In this document: positions 19,016 through 26,705 of the stretch, piece by piece
How positions within the stretch are numbered: position 1 is the stretch's first letter
How the letters are laid out: the number at the start of each line of letters is the position of its first letter
Origin: Planctomycetales bacterium ZRK34
GTDB lineage: Bacteria > Planctomycetota > Phycisphaerae > Phycisphaerales > Zrk34
Direction: 5' to 3'
Assembly (NCBI GenBank): GCA_014873095.1
Contig: CP050848.1
Span: 3,159,850-3,223,849 of the forward strand
Length of the DNA: 64,000 nucleotides
The notes under the pieces: model-generated
What the model saw: only the letters and a program-made list of their open reading frames with translations
Database searches by the model: none
Told to the model about the DNA's origin: nothing
Program-made: the position numbers and the translations under genes

Positions 19016-19791
19016 GAGGCGGGCTGCTCCGCGGGAACGACTTTCGGGATGCCGTGATCGTTGATGATCACGAACGCTTCGCGGATCATCAGCAGGCTCA
19101 GGCCTTCGACAGGTTCGTCGGGCGACCAGGCGCGGGAGGGTGAGAGCGTACCGTCGGGGCGCGGCCACTTGGCGTAAGCCTGGTTGCGCTGGGGCGAAGT
19201 GGATTCGATCACGACGCCTTTGACGGGCTGACGCAGTCGGCTGAGCGTTTCGGGAAGCTGATCGAGCGTGACGTCGGCGCTGCGGCAGCGCAGTTCGTAA
19301 GTCTGACGCTTCACCTTCGGCATCGTCGGGCGGGGCTTGGCCTGGTATTCGAATCGCTCGCCCCAAGGGTCCAAAAGGTCCGGCGGCTCGATGAGCTTTG
19401 CCTCGACCAGCTCATCGAGCGACGCCGGGTACTGCACTTGTTTGCGGTAGTATTGACGCAGCGGCCGGTGCAGCTTCTGCATCAGCAGTTGAGCCAGCAG
19501 GGCCCGCCGGGAATCATCCACGAGTTTGCCAAGCGGCGTGTCGGTCTTAGCCGGTGATTCACGCAGCAGCTTGATCGCCGCTTCAGAAGATGACTGGGCG
19601 GTGGCGGCCGCGGCGTAGTAACGGGCCAGTGGCGCCAGCGCATCATCAGGGTGCTTCTTGGCGAACTGCTGCCAGGCCTCGGCCGACGCCTGCTGATGCG
19701 CTGCCAGGAAATCCTGCGGCGCGGCAGCAGGCGCCGTGGCGGTGATCGCCAGACAGATTCCCGCTATCCAACTTGCTCGCATTCGTCGCAT
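19012..19791 (-). CDS. Secreted helical protein with GspG-like segment
   Basis: 259 residues from the ATG at 19791, with AAGAGG 5 nt upstream. A signal peptide (ASWIAGICLAITATAPAAA) leads into TPR-like helices, then QYPASLDELVEAKLIEPPDL and LDPWGERFEYQ. The latter strongly resembles the globular end of type II secretion major pseudopilin GspG (DPWG motif), but no prepilin leader is present. It sits between the DUF4159 and DUF58 genes. A role linking the MoxR operon to secretion is speculative. Confidence 0.65.
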   Translation of the reverse strand: MRRMRASWIAGICLAITATAPAAAPQDFLAAHQQASAEAWQQFAKKHPDDALAPLARYYAAAATAQSSSEAAIKLLRESPAKTDTPLGKLVDDSRRALLAQLLMQKLHRPLRQYYRKQVQYPASLDELVEAKLIEPPDLLDPWGERFEYQAKPRPTMPKVKRQTYELRCRSADVTLDQLPETLSRLRQPVKGVVIESTSPQRNQAYAKWPRPDGTLSPSRAWSPDEPVEGLSLLMIREAFVIINDHGIPKVVPAEQPAS

Positions 19792-19824
19792 CGGGGCCTC
19801 TTCTTCTGATCGGTCGGAGGAAAG

Positions 19825-19854
19825 GCCCCCGCGCTCGGTCAGGAGGGCGGGGGC
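19825..19854. repeat. Intercistronic hairpin
   Basis: GCCCCCGC at 19825-19832 pairs with GCGGGGGC at 19847-19854, loop 14 nt. It lies between two minus-strand operon genes and has no T-run, so it is more likely an RNA-stabilising or partial attenuating hairpin than a terminator. Confidence 0.6.
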
Positions 19855-19871
19855 GTATGAGTCGTATCAGG

Positions 19872-21398
19872 TCAGTTGGTCATGGCGTAGATGACCACGT
19901 TGACGCCGAGGTCCAGGGCGCTACGCGGGCTGTACGACACCGAGTAGGGCACCGGGTGCACGCGCCAGCCGACGTTCAGCGAGATCGGGCTGTAGACCAC
20001 GGCGATGCGTCCGCCCATCGCGGCGCCTTCGAGCTTCGGTAGGCTCTGGTCCTGGCCGGGGTTCTTCAGACGCGCCGCGTCGGTCATCTGCACCGACGTG
20101 ACCTTGTTCTCGCAGGAGTACAGCGGGTGCTTCAGCGGCAGGCGGCCGAGTTGCACGCCGGCCGGCTCCAGCACCTTGGCGATCTCGCGACGGAAGGCCG
20201 CGTCAAACTTCTGACGGCCGCAGCAGGCGTCGACGAAGAGGAACCCGCCGTTGGAAAGCCACTGACGGATCGCGGCGACTTCCGCATCGGTCCACACGAA
20301 ATCGTCATGCCCGGTCATGTACACGAACGGGTGCTTGGTCAGCACGTCGAGCGTGGGCTGGACGGGTTCATTCTCGAAGCTGATCTTCAGCGCGGTGTTG
20401 GTCGACACGTAATCCAGCAGATTGCGCAGGCCGACGGGGTCGGGATTCCAGTCGCCCTTGTGGACCATCTGGCCGACGACGAACTTGTCGCTACGGGTCG
20501 TGGTGGCGTCGACGTAGGCCTTAGCGTCGGCGAGGCTGGTGGACATGTCGCGCGTGGCGGTGGCGTAGGCCATCAGGTTGGCGCCGATCTTCAGGGCGTC
20601 ATCGGATTCGATCCACGTGCCGCCGGCTTTTTCATGCGTGTGCATGTCCCATCCGCAGGACAGGTCGTTGGGGCTGAACACGATCGCCATGCGGCAGTTG
20701 ACTTCGACGCCCATGATCCCGCTGGGGCCGGTCCGCGACAGGCCAGCATCCTGCTTCAGCGACCACGGCGTGAAGCGCACGGTGCCGACATTCTCGTAGT
20801 AGCAGTTGAAGATCGGGTGATCGACCGGCACCGGACGCATCGGGTAGTCCGGCAGAATCTGCTTGATCTCGTTGCGGGCGGAACTGGCGAATTCCTTACT
20901 GCCGCAGCAGGAGTCGAAGATGATCATGCCGCCGCGAAGCACGTAGTTGCGGATGCGTTCGCGCTGCTCGGGGGTGAAGCTGAAGGCGTGGTGGCCCGTG
21001 CGGTAGATCACGGGAACCTGCCCGGACTCGAGGTCGACTTCCTCAAGCTTCTTCTCGTCGTAGGTGAAGTTGACGCCGAGGTTGGCCTTCATCCAGATCA
21101 ACAGGTTGTTGATGTCGTTCATGTCCGTGGCCCAGTCCTCCATCGTGCCGGTCATGATCTTGACGGCGATGACAGGCGGGCGCGGCGGCAGCTTCTTTTC
21201 GCTGCGACGCTGCGGCACGGCCGGCAGGGGCAGCGGTGGAAGTCCCTCGGCGCTGGACGCATTGGTCGGCGCCGGCGGCGGCGGTGGACCGCACACGTCT
21301 TTGATGTCCGCGGCATACAGCAGACACGCCGGTACCAGGGCAAGCACGAGCACCCACAGCCCGCGACGAACCACGTTGTCTAGACGGCGAACCTTCAT
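19872..21398 (-). CDS. Tandem DUF4159 protein, secreted
   Basis: 508 residues; AAGGAG lies upstream of the ATG at 21398. A signal or anchor helix (LWVLVLALVPACLLYA) and a proline-rich linker are followed by two copies of a GATase-like DUF4159 domain. Copy 1 has RTGHHAFSFTPEQRERIRNY and GGMIIFDSCCGSKEF. Copy 2 has MTGHDDFVWTDAEVAAIRQW and GGFLFVDACCGRQKF. Both end with a matching NCRMAIVFSPNDLSCGW or GRIAVVYSPISLNVGW strand. Single DUF4159 proteins are common beside MoxR genes; a tandem is less usual. It is in operon with the tandem MoxR gene, separated by an inverted repeat. Confidence 0.8.
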   Translation of the reverse strand: MKVRRLDNVVRRGLWVLVLALVPACLLYAADIKDVCGPPPPPAPTNASSAEGLPPLPLPAVPQRRSEKKLPPRPPVIAVKIMTGTMEDWATDMNDINNLLIWMKANLGVNFTYDEKKLEEVDLESGQVPVIYRTGHHAFSFTPEQRERIRNYVLRGGMIIFDSCCGSKEFASSARNEIKQILPDYPMRPVPVDHPIFNCYYENVGTVRFTPWSLKQDAGLSRTGPSGIMGVEVNCRMAIVFSPNDLSCGWDMHTHEKAGGTWIESDDALKIGANLMAYATATRDMSTSLADAKAYVDATTTRSDKFVVGQMVHKGDWNPDPVGLRNLLDYVSTNTALKISFENEPVQPTLDVLTKHPFVYMTGHDDFVWTDAEVAAIRQWLSNGGFLFVDACCGRQKFDAAFRREIAKVLEPAGVQLGRLPLKHPLYSCENKVTSVQMTDAARLKNPGQDQSLPKLEGAAMGGRIAVVYSPISLNVGWRVHPVPYSVSYSPRSALDLGVNVVIYAMTN

Positions 21399-21417
21399 GA
21401 TACGACTCCTTGAATGT

Positions 21418-21477
21418 GTTTAGCCGGCTTGCTTGCAAGCCGCTTGTCTGTGCGGCGGGCAAGCCCGCCGGCTAAAC
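21418..21477. repeat. Imperfect 19-bp inverted repeat (REP-like hairpin)
   Basis: GTTTAGCCGGCTTGCTTGC at 21418-21436 pairs, with two mismatches, with GCAAGCCCGCCGGCTAAAC at 21459-21477; the loop is 22 nt. The ends TTTAGCCGG/CCGGCTAAA resemble other intergenic palindromes in this window (33453, 46208, 59227, 61685). It lies inside the MoxR operon between the MoxR stop and the DUF4159 start and has no T-run. Confidence 0.75.
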
Positions 21478-21486
21478 AGGTGACCC

Positions 21487-23820
21487 CTAGATCAGGCATT
21501 CGTCCACGACGAAGACCTGCTGGCAATCCCAGCATTTCGCTTTCTTCCCGCGGGCCGTGTGCGGCAGCTCGGCGAGCTGGCCGCAGTTGGGACAGCGGAT
21601 CGAAAGCGTTTCCGGTTCGGTTTGCTTTTCTTCACGCACCGGCGCTTCAGCTTCGCGCTCGGCGGATTCTTCAGACAGCTGCTCCTGCTCGGCGTGTTCA
21701 GCCATGGCGGCGCGTGTCTGGGCGGCAGCCTCGGCCTGAAGCTGCTTCTGATCCTTGGCGGCCGGCTCCGGCAGAATGCGAATCAACTCCTCCACGATCG
21801 ACATCGGGGTCACGCCCTCGGCGTCGGCGAGGAAGTTGGTGAAGATGCGGTGACGCAGCACCGGCACCGCCACCGCGCGAACATCCGCCACGCCCACGTT
21901 GACCCGACCCTGCATCACCGCACGGGCCTTGGCACCGAGCACCAGGTTCTGCGCCGCGCGAGGGCCGGCCCCGCAGTGGACGTATTTCTCGATGATCTTC
22001 GGAGCGCCCTTGGTCTGCGGACGCGTGGCGCGCACCAGCGAGGTCACGTAGGTCAGCACATGCGATGAGATCGGCACACGCCGCACGACTTTCTGCAATC
22101 GGATGATCTCCGCCGCCCCGATCACCTTCTTCGGCTGCCGCGGGGTAAAGCCCGTCGTGCGGTCGATGATGACCGTCTCTTCTTCCAGCGAGGGATAATC
22201 CAGGTGGATGTTGAACATGAAGCGGTCGAGCTGAGCTTCGGGCAGGGGGTAGGTGCCTTCCTGCTCCAGCGGGTTCTGCGTGGCCAGCGTCAGGAACGGC
22301 GGCGTCAGCGGATAGGTCTTGCCGCCGGTGGTGACCGAACGTTCCTGCATCGCTTCCAGCAGGGCGGCCTGCGTCTTCGGGGGCGTGCGGTTGATTTCGT
22401 CAGCCAGAAGGATGTTCGCGAAGATCGGGCCGGGGATGAAACGGAATTCGCGGTGGCCGGTCTTTTCGTCGGACTCCATCACGTCGGTGCCGGTGATGTC
22501 GGATGGCATCAGGTCCGGCGTGAACTGCACACGCTTGAAGTTCAGATCCATCACGTCGGACAGCGTCTGCACGAGCAGCGTTTTGGCCAGGCCCGGCACA
22601 CCGACCAGCAGGCAGTGGCCCGACGCCAGCAGGCTGATCGTCACCAGGTCCAGCACATCATGCTGGCCCACGATCACCTGCTGCACTTCGCTGCGGATGC
22701 GTTGCGTGATCTGGCTCATCGAGCGGATCAACTCGACGGGATCGGCGTGATCATCCAGCGAAAGCGGCTCGTCATCGGGCTCCGGCGGGTTGTACACGAT
22801 CTGCGTCTTGTCCGACGGGGCGGGCACCGCTTTGATCAGATCATCGACCAGCGCGTCAGGGGTGATGTTCTCCGACAGCGCGGTGAAGTTCGTGAACATG
22901 CGGTGACGCAGCACGGCATTGGCCGAGGCACGGACGTCTTCAATCAGCGGCACGGCGCGACCCATCATGACCGCGCGGCTCTTGGCCGCCAGCACGAGAT
23001 ACTGACCGGCGCGCGGGCCGGCGCCGCAGTCGACGAATTTCTTGATGAAGTCCGGCGAGGATTCTTCCGCCGGGCGGGTGGCGCGCATCAGCGCGGTGGC
23101 GTAGCGGACGACTTCCGGAGGCGTGTCCATCTGACGCACGAGTTTCTGCATCGCCACGATCTGCTCAGCCCCGAGCACCTTCTGAATGCGGGCCTTGTTC
23201 GGCTGCGTCGTCGAAAGGATGATGCGGTTTTCATCGGCGTGCGAGGTATACGACACGATGACGCTGAACATGAAACGGTCGAGCTGTGCTTCGGGTAGCG
23301 GGTAGGTGCCTTCCTGCTCCAGCGGGTTCTGCGTGGCCAGTGTGAAGAACGGGGCCGGCAGGGCGCGACGTTCGCCGCCGAAGGTGACCTGGCGTTCCTG
23401 CATGGCTTCCAGCAGCGAGGCCTGCGTCTTGGGCGGCGTGCGGTTGATTTCGTCGGCGAGGAGAATGTTGGTGAACACCGGGCCGGGGATGAAGCGGAAT
23501 TCTTTGGCGCCGGTGTCGGGGTCGTGTTCGAGGACATTGGTGCCGGTGATGTCCGACGGCATCAGGTCCGGCGTGAACTGGATGCGGTTGAACTGCATGT
23601 CCAGCGCGTCGGCGACGGCCTTGGCCATGACGGTCTTGGCCAGCCCGGGCACGCCGATCAGCAGGCAGTGGCCGCGCCCCAGCAGGGCGGTGAGAATCTG
23701 CTCGATGACGGTCGGCTGACCGATCACGATTTTGTTGACCTCAGTGCGAACACGCTCAAAGGCCTGGGCGGTGGCCTTGAGGTCAATGGCTTCATGGGGC
23801 GGGATCTGGGTCTGGGTCAT
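21487..23820 (-). CDS. Tandem MoxR-type AAA+ ATPase with C-terminal zinc ribbon
   Basis: 777 residues, more than twice the usual 320-350 of MoxR. Two complete AAA_3 modules are present. Module 1 has Walker A GVPGLAKT at residues 56-63, and module 2 has the same motif near 405. Each has Walker B (ILLADEINRTPPKTQ), sensor region (ATQNPLEQEGTYPLPEAQLD) and a lid domain (HCGAGPRA). The two halves differ throughout, so this is an old gene fusion, not an assembly duplicate. An acidic, Ala/Glu-rich linker leads to a zinc ribbon CPNCG ... CWDCQ near the C-terminus. It is cytoplasmic and expected to act with the DUF58 and BatA proteins encoded downstream. Its start overlaps the upstream gene by 4 nt (ATGA). 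Confidence 0.93.
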   Translation of the reverse strand: MTQTQIPPHEAIDLKATAQAFERVRTEVNKIVIGQPTVIEQILTALLGRGHCLLIGVPGLAKTVMAKAVADALDMQFNRIQFTPDLMPSDITGTNVLEHDPDTGAKEFRFIPGPVFTNILLADEINRTPPKTQASLLEAMQERQVTFGGERRALPAPFFTLATQNPLEQEGTYPLPEAQLDRFMFSVIVSYTSHADENRIILSTTQPNKARIQKVLGAEQIVAMQKLVRQMDTPPEVVRYATALMRATRPAEESSPDFIKKFVDCGAGPRAGQYLVLAAKSRAVMMGRAVPLIEDVRASANAVLRHRMFTNFTALSENITPDALVDDLIKAVPAPSDKTQIVYNPPEPDDEPLSLDDHADPVELIRSMSQITQRIRSEVQQVIVGQHDVLDLVTISLLASGHCLLVGVPGLAKTLLVQTLSDVMDLNFKRVQFTPDLMPSDITGTDVMESDEKTGHREFRFIPGPIFANILLADEINRTPPKTQAALLEAMQERSVTTGGKTYPLTPPFLTLATQNPLEQEGTYPLPEAQLDRFMFNIHLDYPSLEEETVIIDRTTGFTPRQPKKVIGAAEIIRLQKVVRRVPISSHVLTYVTSLVRATRPQTKGAPKIIEKYVHCGAGPRAAQNLVLGAKARAVMQGRVNVGVADVRAVAVPVLRHRIFTNFLADAEGVTPMSIVEELIRILPEPAAKDQKQLQAEAAAQTRAAMAEHAEQEQLSEESAEREAEAPVREEKQTEPETLSIRCPNCGQLAELPHTARGKKAKCWDCQQVFVVDECLI

Positions 23821-24587
23821 TTCTTAATCGTCCATTCCGCACCGGGGTAAAGTCCCGGTCTCGAGGCGGGGAGTTTGTCGAGGTTCAACGTGCCCAGGTC
23901 TTTGACCGACGAGACGACCAGCAGTCGGCCAAGCGAGGGATGGTGCATGAACTTGGTCATTTTCAGATCGGGTGAATCCAGCGGAACCTCCTGCCGCAGC
24001 AGGTGGCGCGATTCGAGCACCTGCCAGAGCTTGGGGCCGCGGACGATGTCGACATAGTCGAAGCGGCGGATGTGGGCATGAATGGCTTCGGCGCCGGGCG
24101 TGACGGTGTGGCGCGTGCGCGTCTGCATCACGAACATGCGGGCCTTGTCGCCGGCCCCGTCGAGGCGGACGATCTTCTTGACGTTGAAGAAGGGTTCGGT
24201 GTCGCGGAAGTCCTTGGCGATCTCGTCGCAGATCTTCTTGCGCTGCTGCGGTGTGGGCTCGCTGACGCCTTCCGGCAGAAGTGTGAGTCCTTCGTGAACT
24301 TCACCGACGACTTTGATCAGCAGGTCATACTCGGCCGGGGGCAGACCGCGGAAGGTGAAGCGGCCGGTCGCCGGGTCGATCTCGGCCTGATAGATCTTGG
24401 TGTCCAGCGGATCGACGGCGATGACATCCTGCAGCACGGCAGGCTGGGCGATCACGCCGGTGATGCCTCCGGTGGCCGAGGGATCGGGCTTCTGGTAGGT
24501 CAGCCCGGCATACAGCCACGCCGTGGCGCAACACAGCGCCGTCGACGCGACGATCACCAGCAAGTTGTTTTTTCTCAGCATCATCAT
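23817..24587 (-). CDS. Exported protein with prealbumin-like (carboxypeptidase-regulatory) domain
   Basis: 256 residues from the ATG at 24587, two bases after the upstream stop. The N-terminal helix (NNLLVIVASTALCCATAWLYAG) is a signal anchor or lipoprotein signal (LCC). GGITGVIAQPAVLQD ... GRFTFRGLPPAEYDLLIKV is typical of a prealbumin-like repeat that displays a regulatory beta-sandwich. The remainder (RRFDYVDIVRGPKLWQVLES ... PGAEWTIKK) has no recognised family. Part of the MoxR operon. Confidence 0.65.
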   Translation of the reverse strand: MMMLRKNNLLVIVASTALCCATAWLYAGLTYQKPDPSATGGITGVIAQPAVLQDVIAVDPLDTKIYQAEIDPATGRFTFRGLPPAEYDLLIKVVGEVHEGLTLLPEGVSEPTPQQRKKICDEIAKDFRDTEPFFNVKKIVRLDGAGDKARMFVMQTRTRHTVTPGAEAIHAHIRRFDYVDIVRGPKLWQVLESRHLLRQEVPLDSPDLKMTKFMHHPSLGRLLVVSSVKDLGTLNLDKLPASRPGLYPGAEWTIKK

Positions 24588-24589
24588 GT

Positions 24590-26668
24590 TCAGTTCAGCG
24601 TGGCCAGCAGTTCCGAGGCCGGTTCGTGGTACGGGCTGTTGGGATACTTGTCGACGACTTCCTTGAGCCAGGGCTTGGCCTCGGCGGGTTTGTTCAGACT
24701 CGCCAGGCACTGACCGAGGCGGAAGACGATTTCGGGGCGCTGCGGGTGCAGCGGATTGTTTTTCAGCAGGGTGACATACTCGATCGCGGCGCGCGGTAGG
24801 TTGCCGATGCCCTGGTAGTAACGCCCGGTGTACAGCGGCAGATCGCCCGACAGCTTGGCCAGCGGGAAGTCGGCTTCCCACTTGAAAAGCTCATCGCGCA
24901 GGCCGGGGTTGTTGTCGGCGTTCATGTAGGTGATCGCCGCTTCACGGTGGGCCCGCATGAGCACATCCGCCTGCTGGCGATTCAGTTGCATGTTGCTCAG
25001 ACGCTGGGCCCGCTCGTAAGCCTGCTGCGCCTGGCGTGAATCGCCTTCGAAGCGGTAGACATCGCCGAGTCGCGACCACAGCAGCGCCTTGCCGCGCGGG
25101 TCGACCCGGGCCATGAACATGCGAATCACGCCTTCCAGTCGCTTGGTCTCGCCGAGGCTGTACATCAGCAGATCGAGATGCTCAGCCGCCGCCCGCGCTC
25201 TCAGCCACGGGTCCGAACCCTCGCGGGCCAGTTCAAGGAACATCGCCGAAGCCACCTTCGGGTCGCGCCCCGCCATGTCGCTGGCGATCAGGTAACGCAT
25301 CGACTCACCCAGCGCGCCGCTGCCGCCGAACTGTTTTACATACGGCTCGGCAACGTGAACCATCTGCGACTGATGATGCGACGAGGCCACGACTTCGTAA
25401 GTTGCTTCGAGCACCTCACGCGGGGCCCGATCGTAATCGGCCATGACCATCGCGTTGACATACGCTTCGAGCGTCTGTTCGTTTTCGGGATCTTCGGGTG
25501 TTACGAAGGCGTCTTTGCCCATCGTGATGGGGCGCACCGAGGCGGTGGCGGGTTTGCTGTCACCGGCGCCGATGAGTTGGAGCGTGACTTTCCACGGGCC
25601 GTGGTTGCCGAAGAACACGTGCTCGAGTTCATCGCCCTTGGCCGTGGTCCCGTCGCCGAAAGACCACTGCCAGTGGGCGCCCTTCGGCGCGGGGGTGATC
25701 GCCCGCAGGGTGAAGCGGCTGAACAGGTTCTTGCCGTACTCGAGGCGGTCGATCTGCCGGGCGTCGAAGGCGGCGGGAACGGACTTGTCGCTGGCGGTCG
25801 CATCCCCGAGGCGGGCTTCGGCGTGATGGGTCCACTGCTTGGTGTCGATCACCCACGGCCGCATGCCCAGGTACTTCTCCGGCTCCTTCGGGCTGTACCA
25901 CTTTTCGGTGTAGCCGAACGTCGCCCACGCTTCATCGGCAAACTGCACATGTACAAACCGCAGCGCGTGCGGGCCCATGGCGAGTTTGGTCGGCTTGGCG
26001 GTTTTGTCGATCTTGTTGCCGTCGCGCTGCACATTCGACTTGGTGATGTTGAACAGCGTATTGCCGTCGACCTGCACAAAGCCCATGTCGTCGGCGACAG
26101 CGAACAGCCGATACGTGCCCGGCCCCTTCATCTTGAATTCGCCGAGGTACTCAGCGAGGAAGTTCACATCGGGCCCGACCGGGTTGTTGCCCTGCAGCAG
26201 TTTGTCCAGCGACACGACGCCGATCGCCCGCCGCGCGTCGATGAGCTTGTCGGCGGCGTCGAGGCTGTTGGGCTTGCCGTTCAGCGGAAACACACGCATC
26301 ACGAGGCTGACCGGCACGCGGTCGTCGACCTTCGCCCCGTCGACGCCGCTGGTTCCATAGCGGAGCGTCAGCGGTGATTTGGTATCTCGAGTGTCGACCG
26401 CGATGACGGTTTCCGCATCGGCGTGAATCATCAGCGGGCGATAGGGCACGGGCTTGCCATCGGCATCAACGACGGCGATGTTGCGCCCCGCCGCGTCAAG
26501 CTGTCCGCACGGGTAGATCGACACCAGCAGCGTGTCCGTCGAATTCGACCCGCGCGACATCGAGGGATAAATCGTGCGGCTGATCACCACGGCGGATGAT
26601 GGAACCGCTGCGCAGCATGTCAGCGCGGCGATGAGCAGGGCGGCGAGATGGTTGGCATGTTGTCGCAT
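24590..26668 (-). CDS. Secreted PA14-like / PKD / TPR protein
   Basis: 692 residues. A signal peptide (residues 1-26) precedes a PA14/GLEYA-like domain (GPGTYRLFAVADDMGFVQVDG ... ALRFVHVQFADEAWA). A PKD-like segment WSFGDGTTAKGDELEHVFF follows, and the last 300 residues are TPR repeats (ALLWSRLGDVYRFEGDSRQA, LPLYTGRYYQGIGNLPRAAI). Such proteins bind carbohydrate or scaffold complexes at the outside of the membrane. It lies in the MoxR operon 37 bp after the 1221-residue gene. The start has no strong ribosome binding site. Confidence 0.7.
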   Translation of the reverse strand: MRQHANHLAALLIAALTCCAAVPSSAVVISRTIYPSMSRGSNSTDTLLVSIYPCGQLDAAGRNIAVVDADGKPVPYRPLMIHADAETVIAVDTRDTKSPLTLRYGTSGVDGAKVDDRVPVSLVMRVFPLNGKPNSLDAADKLIDARRAIGVVSLDKLLQGNNPVGPDVNFLAEYLGEFKMKGPGTYRLFAVADDMGFVQVDGNTLFNITKSNVQRDGNKIDKTAKPTKLAMGPHALRFVHVQFADEAWATFGYTEKWYSPKEPEKYLGMRPWVIDTKQWTHHAEARLGDATASDKSVPAAFDARQIDRLEYGKNLFSRFTLRAITPAPKGAHWQWSFGDGTTAKGDELEHVFFGNHGPWKVTLQLIGAGDSKPATASVRPITMGKDAFVTPEDPENEQTLEAYVNAMVMADYDRAPREVLEATYEVVASSHHQSQMVHVAEPYVKQFGGSGALGESMRYLIASDMAGRDPKVASAMFLELAREGSDPWLRARAAAEHLDLLMYSLGETKRLEGVIRMFMARVDPRGKALLWSRLGDVYRFEGDSRQAQQAYERAQRLSNMQLNRQQADVLMRAHREAAITYMNADNNPGLRDELFKWEADFPLAKLSGDLPLYTGRYYQGIGNLPRAAIEYVTLLKNNPLHPQRPEIVFRLGQCLASLNKPAEAKPWLKEVVDKYPNSPYHEPASELLATLN

Positions 26669-26697
26669 GGCGGGTGTGCGAAAGGTTTGCCTTTGAG

Positions 26698-26703
26698 ATT
26701 ATA
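26698..26703 (-). promoter_or_regulatory. Possible internal -10 element
   Basis: A perfect TATAAT on the minus strand lies in the 37-bp gap before the PA14/TPR gene. No convincing -35 box is seen 16-18 nt upstream, so an internal operon promoter is only possible. A small hairpin (AAAGG/CCTTT) follows it. Confidence 0.25.
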
Positions 26704-26705
26704 GG

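Noticed and set aside
20127..21383. 418-residue plus-strand open frame
   Set aside because: Antisense to the DUF4159 gene, which has a clear start, signal peptide and two domain copies.
22204..23298. 364-residue plus-strand open frame
   Set aside because: Antisense to the tandem MoxR gene with intact AAA motifs.
21487..23820. Tandem MoxR as an assembly duplication
   Set aside because: The two halves differ at many residues and in their linkers, so they are ancient paralogues.
25178..26377. 399-residue plus-strand open frame
   Set aside because: Antisense to the PA14/TPR gene; low-complexity translation.
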